From contig NZ_CP076538.1 in assembly GCF_018885265.1 (NCBI RefSeq), forward strand, positions 4,066,001-4,130,000: DNA of 64,000 nt, given 5' to 3'. A model generated the notes under the pieces. The model saw only the letters and a list, made by a program, of their open reading frames with translations, searched no databases and had not been told where the DNA came from. The stretch comes from Amycolatopsis aidingensis (GTDB lineage Bacteria > Actinomycetota > Actinomycetes > Mycobacteriales > Pseudonocardiaceae). Positions 8,374 to 16,285 of this stretch are shown here, in pieces. Made by a program: the position numbers and the translations under genes. How positions within the stretch are numbered: the stretch's first letter is position 1; the number at the start of each line of letters is the position of its first letter.

Positions 8374-9198
8374 ATGATCCCGATGGAGGCGATCGAACGG
8401 TGGCGCACCGAGCTGGCGGCCTGGCGGATCCCCGAGCACATCCTGGCCGCGGCCGAGGACTCGCCGTGGGTGCTGCCCCGGCCGGTGTTCACCCGCAGGG
8501 CCGACCGGCAGTTGCGCAGCCCGGAAGGCGCCTCGCACCCGGCCGCGTGGGACGCGCTGGACCCGCCCGGTTCGCTACTGGACATCGGCGCGGGGGCCGG
8601 GTCGGCCTGCCTGCCGCTGGCACCGCGGTGCACCGGGCTCACCGCAGTGGACGAGGACGCCGAGCTGCTCGCCGAGCTGGACCGCAGGGCGGGCACACAC
8701 GGCCTGTCCGCCCGGCTGGTGCGGGGCAGCTGGCCCGCGGTGGCCACCGAGGTCGCGCCGGCCGATGTGGTGCTCTGCCACCACGTGCTCTACAACGTCG
8801 CCGAGCTGGAGCCGTTCGTCACCGCGCTCACCGGGCACGCCCGCAGGCTGGTCGTGGTGGAGCTGGCTGACCGGCACCCGCTCACCGCGCTGAACCCGCT
8901 GTGGCGGCACTTCCACGACATCGACCGGCCGGAGGGCCCGAGCGCGCGGGACGCCGTCGCGGCCCTGGCCGAGCTCGGCATCCACCCCGGGGTCCGGCGC
9001 TGGCGGCGCACTCCGGCCGCCGAGCATCCCGATCCGGAGGCACTGGTGGAGGCGACCAGGCGCAGGCTGTGCCTGCCGCGCTCCCGCACCGCCGAGGTGG
9101 CCGCGGTACTGCGCGAGCGCGGCGAGCTGGACGCGGCAAGGGACCTCGGCGCCTCAGGATCCGAGATCGTCACGCTGACCTGGCGCGGCACCGCCTGA
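8374..9198 (+). CDS. Class I SAM-dependent methyltransferase
   Basis: A 274-residue Rossmann-fold methyltransferase. Motif I is LLDIGAGAGSACLPLA (about residues 68-83), the acidic ribose-binding residue follows in LTAVDEDAELL, and motif IV is ADVVLCHHVLYNV. The substrate is not identifiable. A second start (ATG 8383, MEAIERW) is possible. The 3' end overlaps the convergent MMPL gene by 45 bp, a tail-to-tail overlap that could produce antisense interference. Confidence 0.82.
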   Translation: MIPMEAIERWRTELAAWRIPEHILAAAEDSPWVLPRPVFTRRADRQLRSPEGASHPAAWDALDPPGSLLDIGAGAGSACLPLAPRCTGLTAVDEDAELLAELDRRAGTHGLSARLVRGSWPAVATEVAPADVVLCHHVLYNVAELEPFVTALTGHARRLVVVELADRHPLTALNPLWRHFHDIDRPEGPSARDAVAALAELGIHPGVRRWRRTPAAEHPDPEALVEATRRRLCLPRSRTAEVAAVLRERGELDAARDLGASGSEIVTLTWRGTA

Positions 9199-11274
9199 GG
9201 CCAGCCGGGAGGGCCACCACACCCGGCTGCCGATGTCGATGGTCAGCGCGGGCACCAGCAGCGAACGCACCAGCAGGGTGTCCAGCAGGACGCCGAAGGC
9301 CACGATGAAGGCGATCTGGGCGAGGAACAGGATCGGCAGCACGGCCAGCGCGGCGAAGGTCGCGGCCAGCACCACCCCGGCCGAGGTGATCACCCCGCCG
9401 GTCACGGTCAGCCCGCGCAGAGTGCCCGTCCTGGTCCCGGCGTGGACGGTCTCCTCCCGGACCCTGGTCATCAGGAAGATGTTGTAGTCGATCCCCAGCG
9501 CCACCAGGAACACGAAGCCGAACAGCGGCACCCCCGGGTCGGCGCCGGGGAAGTCCAGCACGTGGTTGAACACCAGCGCGGAGACGCCCATGGTGGCGCC
9601 GAAAGACAGCACCACGGTGGCGATCAGCAGCAACGGGGCCAGCAGCGCGCGCAGCAGCAGGGCGAGCACGGCGAAGATCACCACCAGCACGATCGGCATG
9701 ATCACCGCGCGGTCCCGCTTCGAGGTCTCCTGGGTGTCCAGCTGGATCGCGGTGCGGCCGCCGACCTTGGCCTCGGCGCCGGGGACGGCGTGCACGGCGT
9801 CCCGGATGCGCCGCACGGTATCGATGGCGGACTCCGAACCGGCCGGGGCGGTCAGGATCGCGTTCAGCTGGACCTTGCCGTCCACCACCTTGGGCCGGCC
9901 TTCCTGGCCGGTCAGCGGGGTGACCTGGGAGACACCCCGCACCTCGGCGGCGGCGGCGACCTCCGCGCTCTTCCCTGCCTCGGCGATGATCACCGCGGGT
10001 GAGCCGGCCCCGGCCGGGAAGTGCCTGGCGAGGACCTGTTCGCCGGTCACCGAGTCCACCTCGGTGAGGAACACATCGGACTGGTCGGTGCCGCTCGCCC
10101 GCAGCTGCGGGACGAAGGCGACCCCGGCCAGCAGCACCACGGTGGCACCGATCCAGATCGCCCGCGGCGCCGCGTTCACCCAGCCCGCTACCCGCGCCCA
10201 CAGCCCGCCTTCCTCCTTGTGCGGCGAGCCCAGCGCCGGGCGCAACGGCCAGAACGCGGCCCTGCCCAGCAGCACCAGTGCCGCGGGCAGGAAGGTCAGC
10301 GAGGCCAGCAGGGCGGCGGCGATGCCGATGGCGGCCACCGGGCCGAGGCCACGGTTGGAGTTGAGGTCGCTGAACAGCAGGCACAGCACGCCGAGGATGA
10401 CGGTGCCCGCCGAGGCCGTGATCGGCTCGACGGTGGCCCGCAGCGCGGTGCGCATGGCGGTCCAGGATCCCGGGGTGTCGCGCAGGTCCTCCCGGAACCG
10501 GGACACCAGCAGCAGGGCATAGTCCGTGGCCGCGCCGAAGACCAGGATGAACAGGATGCCCTGGCTCTGCCCGTTCAGCGCGAGCATCTCGCCGTCGGCC
10601 AGCAGGTACACCACCAGGCTGGCAAGGCCCAGCGCGAACACCGCGGACAGCAGCACCACCAGCGGCAGCACCGGACTGCGGTACACCATGATCAGGATGA
10701 GCACCACGACCGCGGCCGCCACCAGCAGCAACAGGCCGTCGATCCCGCTGAAGGCCTGCACCAGGTCGGCGAGCTGGCCCGCGGGGCCGGTCACCAGCAC
10801 GGTCAGCCCTTCCGGTGGCGCGGGCAGGGCGTCGCGGACCTCCTGGGCCACGTCGCCGGGGTTGCCGTCCGCGGTGATCGGCACCACCAGCTGCGCGGCC
10901 TGGCCGTCCGGGGCGGTGATCGGCGGCGGCAACGGCCCGCGCACCCCCGGCACCTCCCCGGCGCGCTGCGTGGCGGTGGCAAGGAACCGCTGGTCGGCCG
11001 CGGTGATCCCACTGGGGCGTTCCAGCACCACGACGGCTGGGACGGTCTGGCTTTCGGCGAAGCGTTTCTGCAGCTCGGTGACGGCGGTGGCCTCGGCGGA
11101 TGCGGGCAGGAAGGCCGCGTTGTCGTTCTCCGCGACCTCGCTCAGCTTGCCCGCGAACGGCCCGCCGAACCCGCCGACGGCGAGCCAGACGATCAGCAGC
11201 AGCGCGGGGACCAGCCAGCGCCGCCTTCGGATACGCGCCGGGCCGGTCTCGGTGGGCGGCTCATCGGAGATCAT
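9154..11274 (-). CDS. MMPL/RND-superfamily transporter
   Basis: A 706-residue membrane protein with the duplicated topology of MMPL exporters: one helix, a periplasmic domain and a helical bundle, repeated twice. The conserved ATDYALLLVSRFREDL and GIDYNIFLMTRVREE segments follow helix 4 of each half and contain the Asp-Tyr pairs used for proton relay. It exports lipids or drugs using the proton gradient; the cargo is unknown. The ATG at 11274 is preferred over an in-frame upstream start at 11325, since the latter adds a Pro/Gly-rich extension. The divergent MarR gene probably controls it. Confidence 0.9.
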   Translation of the reverse strand: MISDEPPTETGPARIRRRRWLVPALLLIVWLAVGGFGGPFAGKLSEVAENDNAAFLPASAEATAVTELQKRFAESQTVPAVVVLERPSGITAADQRFLATATQRAGEVPGVRGPLPPPITAPDGQAAQLVVPITADGNPGDVAQEVRDALPAPPEGLTVLVTGPAGQLADLVQAFSGIDGLLLLVAAAVVVLILIMVYRSPVLPLVVLLSAVFALGLASLVVYLLADGEMLALNGQSQGILFILVFGAATDYALLLVSRFREDLRDTPGSWTAMRTALRATVEPITASAGTVILGVLCLLFSDLNSNRGLGPVAAIGIAAALLASLTFLPAALVLLGRAAFWPLRPALGSPHKEEGGLWARVAGWVNAAPRAIWIGATVVLLAGVAFVPQLRASGTDQSDVFLTEVDSVTGEQVLARHFPAGAGSPAVIIAEAGKSAEVAAAAEVRGVSQVTPLTGQEGRPKVVDGKVQLNAILTAPAGSESAIDTVRRIRDAVHAVPGAEAKVGGRTAIQLDTQETSKRDRAVIMPIVLVVIFAVLALLLRALLAPLLLIATVVLSFGATMGVSALVFNHVLDFPGADPGVPLFGFVFLVALGIDYNIFLMTRVREETVHAGTRTGTLRGLTVTGGVITSAGVVLAATFAALAVLPILFLAQIAFIVAFGVLLDTLLVRSLLVPALTIDIGSRVWWPSRLASGGAAPGQRDDLGS

Positions 11275-11337
11275 GGGATGCGGTACCTCGCCTGTCGGGA
11301 CGAACGAGCCGGGTGGCCTCCTCATCCGGCAGGTTAT

Positions 11338-11349
11338 TCAGCAGGCTGA
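11338..11349. promoter_or_regulatory. Candidate MarR operator (inverted repeat)
   Basis: TCAGCAGGCTGA is an inverted repeat (TCAGC-2-GCTGA) in the short spacer between the divergent MMPL and MarR genes. Its position suits a MarR autoregulatory site. Pattern-based only. Confidence 0.3.
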
Positions 11350-11376
11350 CGATTTGCATCGCGAAGGGCTGTGAGG

Positions 11377-11817
11377 ATGGACACCGACCCGGATTCCGGC
11401 ATCGAGTCCTGGCCGACCGGGCGGCTGCTGTCGGTGGCTGCGCGGCTGGTGGAGGCCAGATGGGCGGTCCTGCTCGACCAGCTCGGGCTCAGCCATGCCG
11501 GCCTGGTCGCGCTGCACCTGCTGGGCACCGAGGGGCTGGCGCAGAGCGCCCTGGCCCGCCGGTGCCGGGTCACCGACCAGACCATGAGCCGCACCCTGGA
11601 CCGGTTGCACCGCTCCGGGTTCGTGGAACGCACCGCCGATCCCGCCGATGGGCGCCGGACGCTGGTCCGGGCCACCGAGGCGGGACGCGAGGTGCACCGC
11701 AGGGCCGCGGAGGCGGAACGGCACGACCCGGTCGTCCAGGCCGCGCTCGGCCAGGACGAACGGTTCCGCCGCAGGCTGCTGCACATCGTCACCGAACTCG
11801 GCCCCGAGCACGGCTGA
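11377..11817 (+). CDS. MarR-family transcriptional regulator
   Basis: A 146-residue winged-helix regulator. The recognition-helix region is LAQSALARRCRVTDQTMSRTLDRLHRSGFVERT, followed by a wing (DPADGRRTLVRATEAG) and a C-terminal dimerisation helix. A GTG at 11371 is an alternative start; the ATG at 11377 has AAGGG at better spacing. It is divergent from the MMPL exporter, the usual arrangement in which MarR represses an efflux pump until a toxic ligand binds. Confidence 0.88.
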   Translation: MDTDPDSGIESWPTGRLLSVAARLVEARWAVLLDQLGLSHAGLVALHLLGTEGLAQSALARRCRVTDQTMSRTLDRLHRSGFVERTADPADGRRTLVRATEAGREVHRRAAEAERHDPVVQAALGQDERFRRRLLHIVTELGPEHG

Positions 11818-11870
11818 CCCGGACAGCGGGGGCCTAGGATTGGCGAGCCATCGACGTGGATGGAGCCTGC

Positions 11871-12947
11871 ATGTCCGTACCTGCCGACCGGGAGCCGGGC
11901 CGGGACGCCCTCCGGGCGCACCGGGCGCGGGCGCGCGCCGAGCCGGCGGGCACGCTGGAGACGGCACGGCACGTCGCCGAGGACCTCGCCGACGGCCTCG
12001 CCGGGCCACGGGCCCGCGCCGCGGCACGCGGCATCCGCAGGCTGCTCGGCGTGGAGGGCGTCGGGCTGGCCGACCTCTCCGGCGGGCTGGTCCGGTCCGG
12101 ACGGCTGCCAGCGGAGGCGGACACCGCGGCCATGGTCGAGGACGTGCTGCACACCGAGAGCCGGTGCACCCGCGGCCAGCTCGTCGCGCTCCCGCTGATC
12201 GTGCACGACGAGATGGCGGGTGCCCTGCTGGTCGCGGGCCGGGCAGGCAGGGCTGCGCTGCGCGAGGTGGCGGGCGTGATCGTGGCGGCGCTGGAGCGCG
12301 GCCACCTCGAGGCATCCGCCGAACATGCCGCGCAGGCCGAGCTGCGCGCGCTGCGCGCGGAGATCTCGCCGCACTTCGTGTACAACGCGCTCACCGTGAT
12401 CGCCGGGCTGGTGCGCTCCGAGCCCGCCCGGTCCAGGGAGCTGATGCTCGACTTCGCCGACTACATCCGGTACAGCCTGGCCCGGCACGGCGAGTACACC
12501 ACGGTCGCCGACGAGTTCCACGCCATCGAGACCTACCTCGCCCTGCAGCGCGCCGTGCTCGGCGACCGGCTGCGGGTGCAGGTCAGGGTGGCGCCCGAGG
12601 TACTCGCCGTGGCGATCCCGTACCTGGTGCTGCAGCCGATCGTGGAGAACGCGGTGCGGCACGGCATCGAGCCCTGCGCCGGGGGCGGGCACGTGCAGGT
12701 GACCGGCGAGGCGGAGGGCGCGGACTGCGTGATCAGCGTGGAGGACGACGGTGCCGGGATGCACCCGGCTGCGGCCGAGGCCGTCCTCGCCGGGCACGGC
12801 GGCGGCAGCATGGGACTGGCCAATGTCGACCGCAGGTTGCGTAACGTGTACGGGCCATGGTTCGGGCTCGTGGTGGAGACGGCCGAGGGCGACGGCACCA
12901 AGGTGATCGTCCGGGTCCCCATGTTCCAGCCGGGAGTGATGCCGTGA
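11871..12947 (+). CDS. LytS-type soluble sensor histidine kinase
   Basis: A 358-residue kinase without transmembrane helices. Residues ~40-145 look GAF-like (GVEGVGLADLSGG, LVALPLIVHDEMAGALLVAG) and probably sense a cytoplasmic signal. The phospho-acceptor is His-168 in AEISPHFVYNALT, the signature of the LytS/YpdA (His_kinase) family, followed by HATPase_c boxes (PIVENAVRHG for N, DDGAGM and GSMGLANVDRRL for G). GGAG upstream supports the ATG at 11871 over 11856. The stop overlaps the response-regulator GTG by 4 nt. Immediately downstream are symporter genes, so, like BtsS or YpdA, it probably senses a monocarboxylate. Confidence 0.9.
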   Translation: MSVPADREPGRDALRAHRARARAEPAGTLETARHVAEDLADGLAGPRARAAARGIRRLLGVEGVGLADLSGGLVRSGRLPAEADTAAMVEDVLHTESRCTRGQLVALPLIVHDEMAGALLVAGRAGRAALREVAGVIVAALERGHLEASAEHAAQAELRALRAEISPHFVYNALTVIAGLVRSEPARSRELMLDFADYIRYSLARHGEYTTVADEFHAIETYLALQRAVLGDRLRVQVRVAPEVLAVAIPYLVLQPIVENAVRHGIEPCAGGGHVQVTGEAEGADCVISVEDDGAGMHPAAAEAVLAGHGGGSMGLANVDRRLRNVYGPWFGLVVETAEGDGTKVIVRVPMFQPGVMP

Positions 12948-13717
12948 AAGCCAGCGGTCTGCACGTACTCGCCGTGGACGACGTGCCGGCGGCGCTGGAG
13001 GACCTGTGCCAGCTGCTCCGGGACGCCCCGGAGGTCGAGCGGGTCACCGCGGCCGCGGACCCGCTCGGCGCGCTGCGGATGATCCGCGGCGAACGGTTCG
13101 ACGCGGTGTTCCTGGACATCGCCATGCCCGGCCTGGACGGGCTGGAACTCGCCGCGCTGCTCGGCAAGCTGGCCGAACCGCCGGTGATCGTGTTCGTCAC
13201 CGCCTACGACGAGCACGCGGTGGCCGCCTTCGGTGTCGGGGCGGTGGACTACCTGCTCAAACCGGTGCGCGCGGAACGCCTCGCCGACGCGCTGGCCAGG
13301 GTCGGCCGGATCGCGCCGGCCGGGGAACCAGCCGACGACCAGCCGGACGCGCTGGCGGCGCTGCCGGTGGAGTCCGGCGGCCGCACCCGGTACGTGCGGC
13401 GGGACGAGGTGCGCTTCGCCGAGGCACACGGGGACTACGTCCGGCTGCACACCCCCTCCGGGGTGCACCCGGTGCGGATGCCGATCTCCCGGCTGGAGGA
13501 GTACTGGGCGAACGCGGGGTTCGCCCGGACGCACCGCGGCTACCTGGTGGCGCTGGAGGCGGTGCGCGAGCTGCGCAGCGATTCGGTCGGCGGGCTGCTG
13601 GCGCATACCGACCTCGGGGACGTGCCGGTCAGCCGCAGGCATGCCAGGCAGCTGCGCGAACGGCTGCTGCGCGCGGCCCAGCGCGGCGAGTTCGGCCGTC
13701 CCGAACAGCGGACCTGA
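12944..13717 (+). CDS. LytTR-family response regulator
   Basis: A 257-residue regulator with a receiver domain (acidic pair D12/D13, phospho-acceptor D58 in VFLDIAMPG, K106 in DYLLKPV) and a C-terminal LytTR DNA-binding domain (YVRRDEVRFAEAHGDYVRLHT, FARTHRGYLVAL). LytTR proteins bind paired direct repeats near promoters. It is translationally coupled to the kinase (GTGA overlap). The next gene, 16 bp away, is the small partner of a symporter, suggesting the system directly activates acetate/pyruvate-type uptake. Confidence 0.92.
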   Translation: MKASGLHVLAVDDVPAALEDLCQLLRDAPEVERVTAAADPLGALRMIRGERFDAVFLDIAMPGLDGLELAALLGKLAEPPVIVFVTAYDEHAVAAFGVGAVDYLLKPVRAERLADALARVGRIAPAGEPADDQPDALAALPVESGGRTRYVRRDEVRFAEAHGDYVRLHTPSGVHPVRMPISRLEEYWANAGFARTHRGYLVALEAVRELRSDSVGGLLAHTDLGDVPVSRRHARQLRERLLRAAQRGEFGRPEQRT

Positions 13718-13733
13718 ACCGGACGGTGCCCGG

Positions 13734-14093
13734 ATGACCACCAACCGCCGCGTCGCGGTCACCAGCCCGCAGACCCGTCTGGCGCACGCCAGGCGCAGGC
13801 ACCGCGGGCGGTGGCGGCCCGCGACGCTGGACCCCGCCGATGCCGAGCGTGCGGTGCGGCTCTACCGGGCGCAGCGTACCCGCTCGGCGCTGGCGCTGGC
13901 CCTGCTGTTCGCGCTCGTCTTCGGCCTGCCCGTGCTGCTGGCGGCGTTCCCCGCCCTGGACGAGCTGCGGCTGCTGGGCATCCCGGTGTCCTGGATCGCG
14001 GTGGCCGTCCTGCCGTTCCCCGCCATGGTGACCCTGGCCTGGTGGCAGCTGCGCCGCGCCGAACGCACCGAGGACGCCGAGGGCCCGGGGTGA
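13734..14093 (+). CDS. Small two-helix membrane protein, DUF485-like partner of a symporter
   Basis: A 119-residue protein with a basic N-terminal third (LAHARRRHRGRWRP) and two hydrophobic helices (about residues 48-70 and 76-100). It lies in the position always held by DUF485 proteins: 7 bp upstream of a sodium:solute symporter. Similarity to DUF485 is weaker than that of the second copy at 15950. It probably assembles with or stabilises the symporter. The ATG has only a weak purine stretch upstream (ACCGGACGGTGCCCGG). Confidence 0.72.
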   Translation: MTTNRRVAVTSPQTRLAHARRRHRGRWRPATLDPADAERAVRLYRAQRTRSALALALLFALVFGLPVLLAAFPALDELRLLGIPVSWIAVAVLPFPAMVTLAWWQLRRAERTEDAEGPG

Positions 14094-14100
14094 CCGGCAC

Positions 14101-15876
14101 ATGATCACGGCCTTCGCGGTGGCGCCGGTCGTGCTGGTCACCCTGCTGATCGGGCTGCGCGGGGTGGCGGCCATGCGCACCACCTCCGACTTCCTGGTCG
14201 CCTCCCGGCGGGTGTCCCCGCTGCTGAACTCCGCGGCGGTGTCCGGGGAGTACCTGTCCGCGGCCTCCTTCCTCGGCGTGGCCGGGCTGGTGGTCAAGGA
14301 CGGTATCGGCGCACTGTGGTATCCGGTCGGGTTCACCGCGGGCTACATCGCGATGCTCGCGCTGGTCGCCGCCCCGATGCGGCGCTCGGGAGCGCTGACC
14401 GTGCCCGACTTCGCCGAGGCCAGGCTGGCATCCCCCGCTCTGCGCAAGCTGGCCGCCGTGGTGGTGCTGGTGATCAGCGGGCTGTACCTGGTGCCGCAGT
14501 TCCGCACCGCGGGGCTGGTGCTCAGCGTGGTCGGCGAGCAGCCGTACTGGGTCGGCGTGGTGATCGCGGGCGCGGCCGTCAGCATCACCCTCGTGCTGGG
14601 CGGGATGCGTGCGGCCACCTACGTGCAGGCGTTCCAGTTCTTCTTCAAGCTGCTGCTGTTCATCGTCCCTGCGGTATGGCTGCTCACGCAGGTCGGCCCG
14701 CAGGTCCGCACGGAGGCCCTGCACCCGGTGGAGTTCACCCACTTCGAGCGGGACACCGCGGTCACCTTCCGGGTCCCGGTCACCCTGGAGGTGCCACCCG
14801 GCGCCGCCCTGCGCGAGCCGGACGGCACGATCAGACCGCTGCCGGAGGGGGAATGGCAGGTGCCCGGCGGCCGGACGGTGGTGTTCCCTGCCGGATCCCC
14901 CGCCCCCGACCTGGCGGGTGAGGCCGCACCGGGCGGCCCCGGCTGGGAGCGGCCCCTGCTGGACCTCGCCGAGACCGGCTACCCGCTGCTGGGCACGTTG
15001 TCCGTGCTGGCGGCCACCATGCTCGGCACCATGGGGCTGCCGCACGTGCTGATGCGGTTCCATACCAGCCCGGACGGGCGCGCGGCCCGCCGGACCGCGG
15101 TGCTGACCGTGGCGCTGCTCAGCGTGTTCTACCTCTTCCCGTGGATCTACGGGGTCCTCGGCAGGGTGCTGGTGCCCCATCTGTATCTCTCCGGCGCCAC
15201 CGACACCGCGGTGGTGGCGCTACCCGCGCAGGTGGACACCGGCGCCTGGGGAACCTTCTTCACCGGCCTGCTCACCGCGGGGGCGTTCGCCGCCTTCCTG
15301 GCCACCTCGCTCGGGCTGGTGCTGGTGGCCTCCGGCGCGATCTCGCACGACCTGGTGCCCGGCGGGCTGCGCCAGCTGCGGGTGGCGGTGGTGGGCGCCG
15401 CCGCGGTGGTGGTGCTGCTGGCACTTCCCGCGTTCCGCTTCGACGCGGGGACGCTGGTGACCTGGGGGTTCACCGTGGCGGCTGCCACCTTCTGCCCGCT
15501 GCTGGTGCTGGGCATCTGGTGGCGCGGGCTGACCGTGCCCGGCGCGATCAGCGGGGTGGCCACCGGGCTGATCGCCTCCACCGGGGCGTTCACCCTCACC
15601 CTGCTCGATCCACCGGTCGGCGGCTGGGTCGCCATCCTGCTGGCCCAGCCCGCGCTCTGGGCGGTTCCGCTGGCTTTCGCCGTGATGACCGTGGTGTCGC
15701 TGTTCGGCAGGCCACCGCCCTGGGCCGCGGCCGCCATGCTGCGGCTGCACCTGGACGAGAACCGGCGCTCGCTCATCGCCGACCGGCAGGCCGTTGCCAG
15801 GGACCTCGGCCACTCGTCGTGGTCCGCCCGCCGCTCGTCGGCCGTTCGTCGCATCACACGCCGGTTGGTCCGCTGA
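14101..15876 (+). CDS. Sodium:solute symporter, acetate/monocarboxylate (ActP/MctC) type
   Basis: A 591-residue symporter of the SSS family with about 13 helices. Family signatures are SGEYLSAASFLGVAGL near residue 45 and GTMGLPHVLMRFHTSP near 310. A ~90-residue hydrophilic loop between helices (about 200-295, Pro/Gly-rich, EALHPVEF to PGWERPLLDL) makes it longer than the second copy. It imports acetate, pyruvate or propionate with Na+ or H+. It follows the LytS/LytTR pair and the small partner gene in one operon. Confidence 0.9.
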   Translation: MITAFAVAPVVLVTLLIGLRGVAAMRTTSDFLVASRRVSPLLNSAAVSGEYLSAASFLGVAGLVVKDGIGALWYPVGFTAGYIAMLALVAAPMRRSGALTVPDFAEARLASPALRKLAAVVVLVISGLYLVPQFRTAGLVLSVVGEQPYWVGVVIAGAAVSITLVLGGMRAATYVQAFQFFFKLLLFIVPAVWLLTQVGPQVRTEALHPVEFTHFERDTAVTFRVPVTLEVPPGAALREPDGTIRPLPEGEWQVPGGRTVVFPAGSPAPDLAGEAAPGGPGWERPLLDLAETGYPLLGTLSVLAATMLGTMGLPHVLMRFHTSPDGRAARRTAVLTVALLSVFYLFPWIYGVLGRVLVPHLYLSGATDTAVVALPAQVDTGAWGTFFTGLLTAGAFAAFLATSLGLVLVASGAISHDLVPGGLRQLRVAVVGAAAVVVLLALPAFRFDAGTLVTWGFTVAAATFCPLLVLGIWWRGLTVPGAISGVATGLIASTGAFTLTLLDPPVGGWVAILLAQPALWAVPLAFAVMTVVSLFGRPPPWAAAAMLRLHLDENRRSLIADRQAVARDLGHSSWSARRSSAVRRITRRLVR

Positions 15877-15949
15877 CGATTCCGGCATATCGCCTGCCTT
15901 CCTAGGGTGACGCAGGACACGAAGCCGTGCGCCGAAGAGGAGCCGAGGC

Positions 15950-16285
15950 ATGAGTGAACCGATAGCCCACTCCCCGTCCACCCCACGCTGGGAAGAGGTC
16001 CACCAGAGCGCGGATTTCAGAGAGCTGCGTAAACGGCTACGGAGCTTCGTTTTTCCGATGACGGGTTTCTTTTTGGTGTGGTATTTGCTGTATGTGTTGC
16101 TGGCGGATTATGCGCCGGGTTTCATGGCCACGCCGGTGTGGGGGAATATCAATGTGGGGTTGATTTTCGGGTTGTTGCAGTTCGTGTCCACGTTTGTGAT
16201 CACGGGGTTGTATGTGCGGTATGCCAACCGCAGGCTGGACCCGATCGCGGACCGGATCCGGGGCGAGATCGAGGGGGAGGCGTGA
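15950..16285 (+). CDS. DUF485 family membrane protein
   Basis: A 111-residue protein with the DUF485 pattern: FRELRKRLRSFVFPMTGFFLVWYLLYVLLADYAPGFM as helix 1 and loop, then GLIFGLLQFVSTFVITGLYVRYANRRLDP as helix 2. DUF485 proteins are co-encoded with ActP-like acetate symporters. Its stop overlaps the symporter ATG by one base (TGATG). Codon use is unusual for the window: bases ~16040-16250 are rich in T- and G-ending codons (ttt, ttg, gtg, tat). GAGGAG precedes the start. Confidence 0.88.
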   Translation: MSEPIAHSPSTPRWEEVHQSADFRELRKRLRSFVFPMTGFFLVWYLLYVLLADYAPGFMATPVWGNINVGLIFGLLQFVSTFVITGLYVRYANRRLDPIADRIRGEIEGEA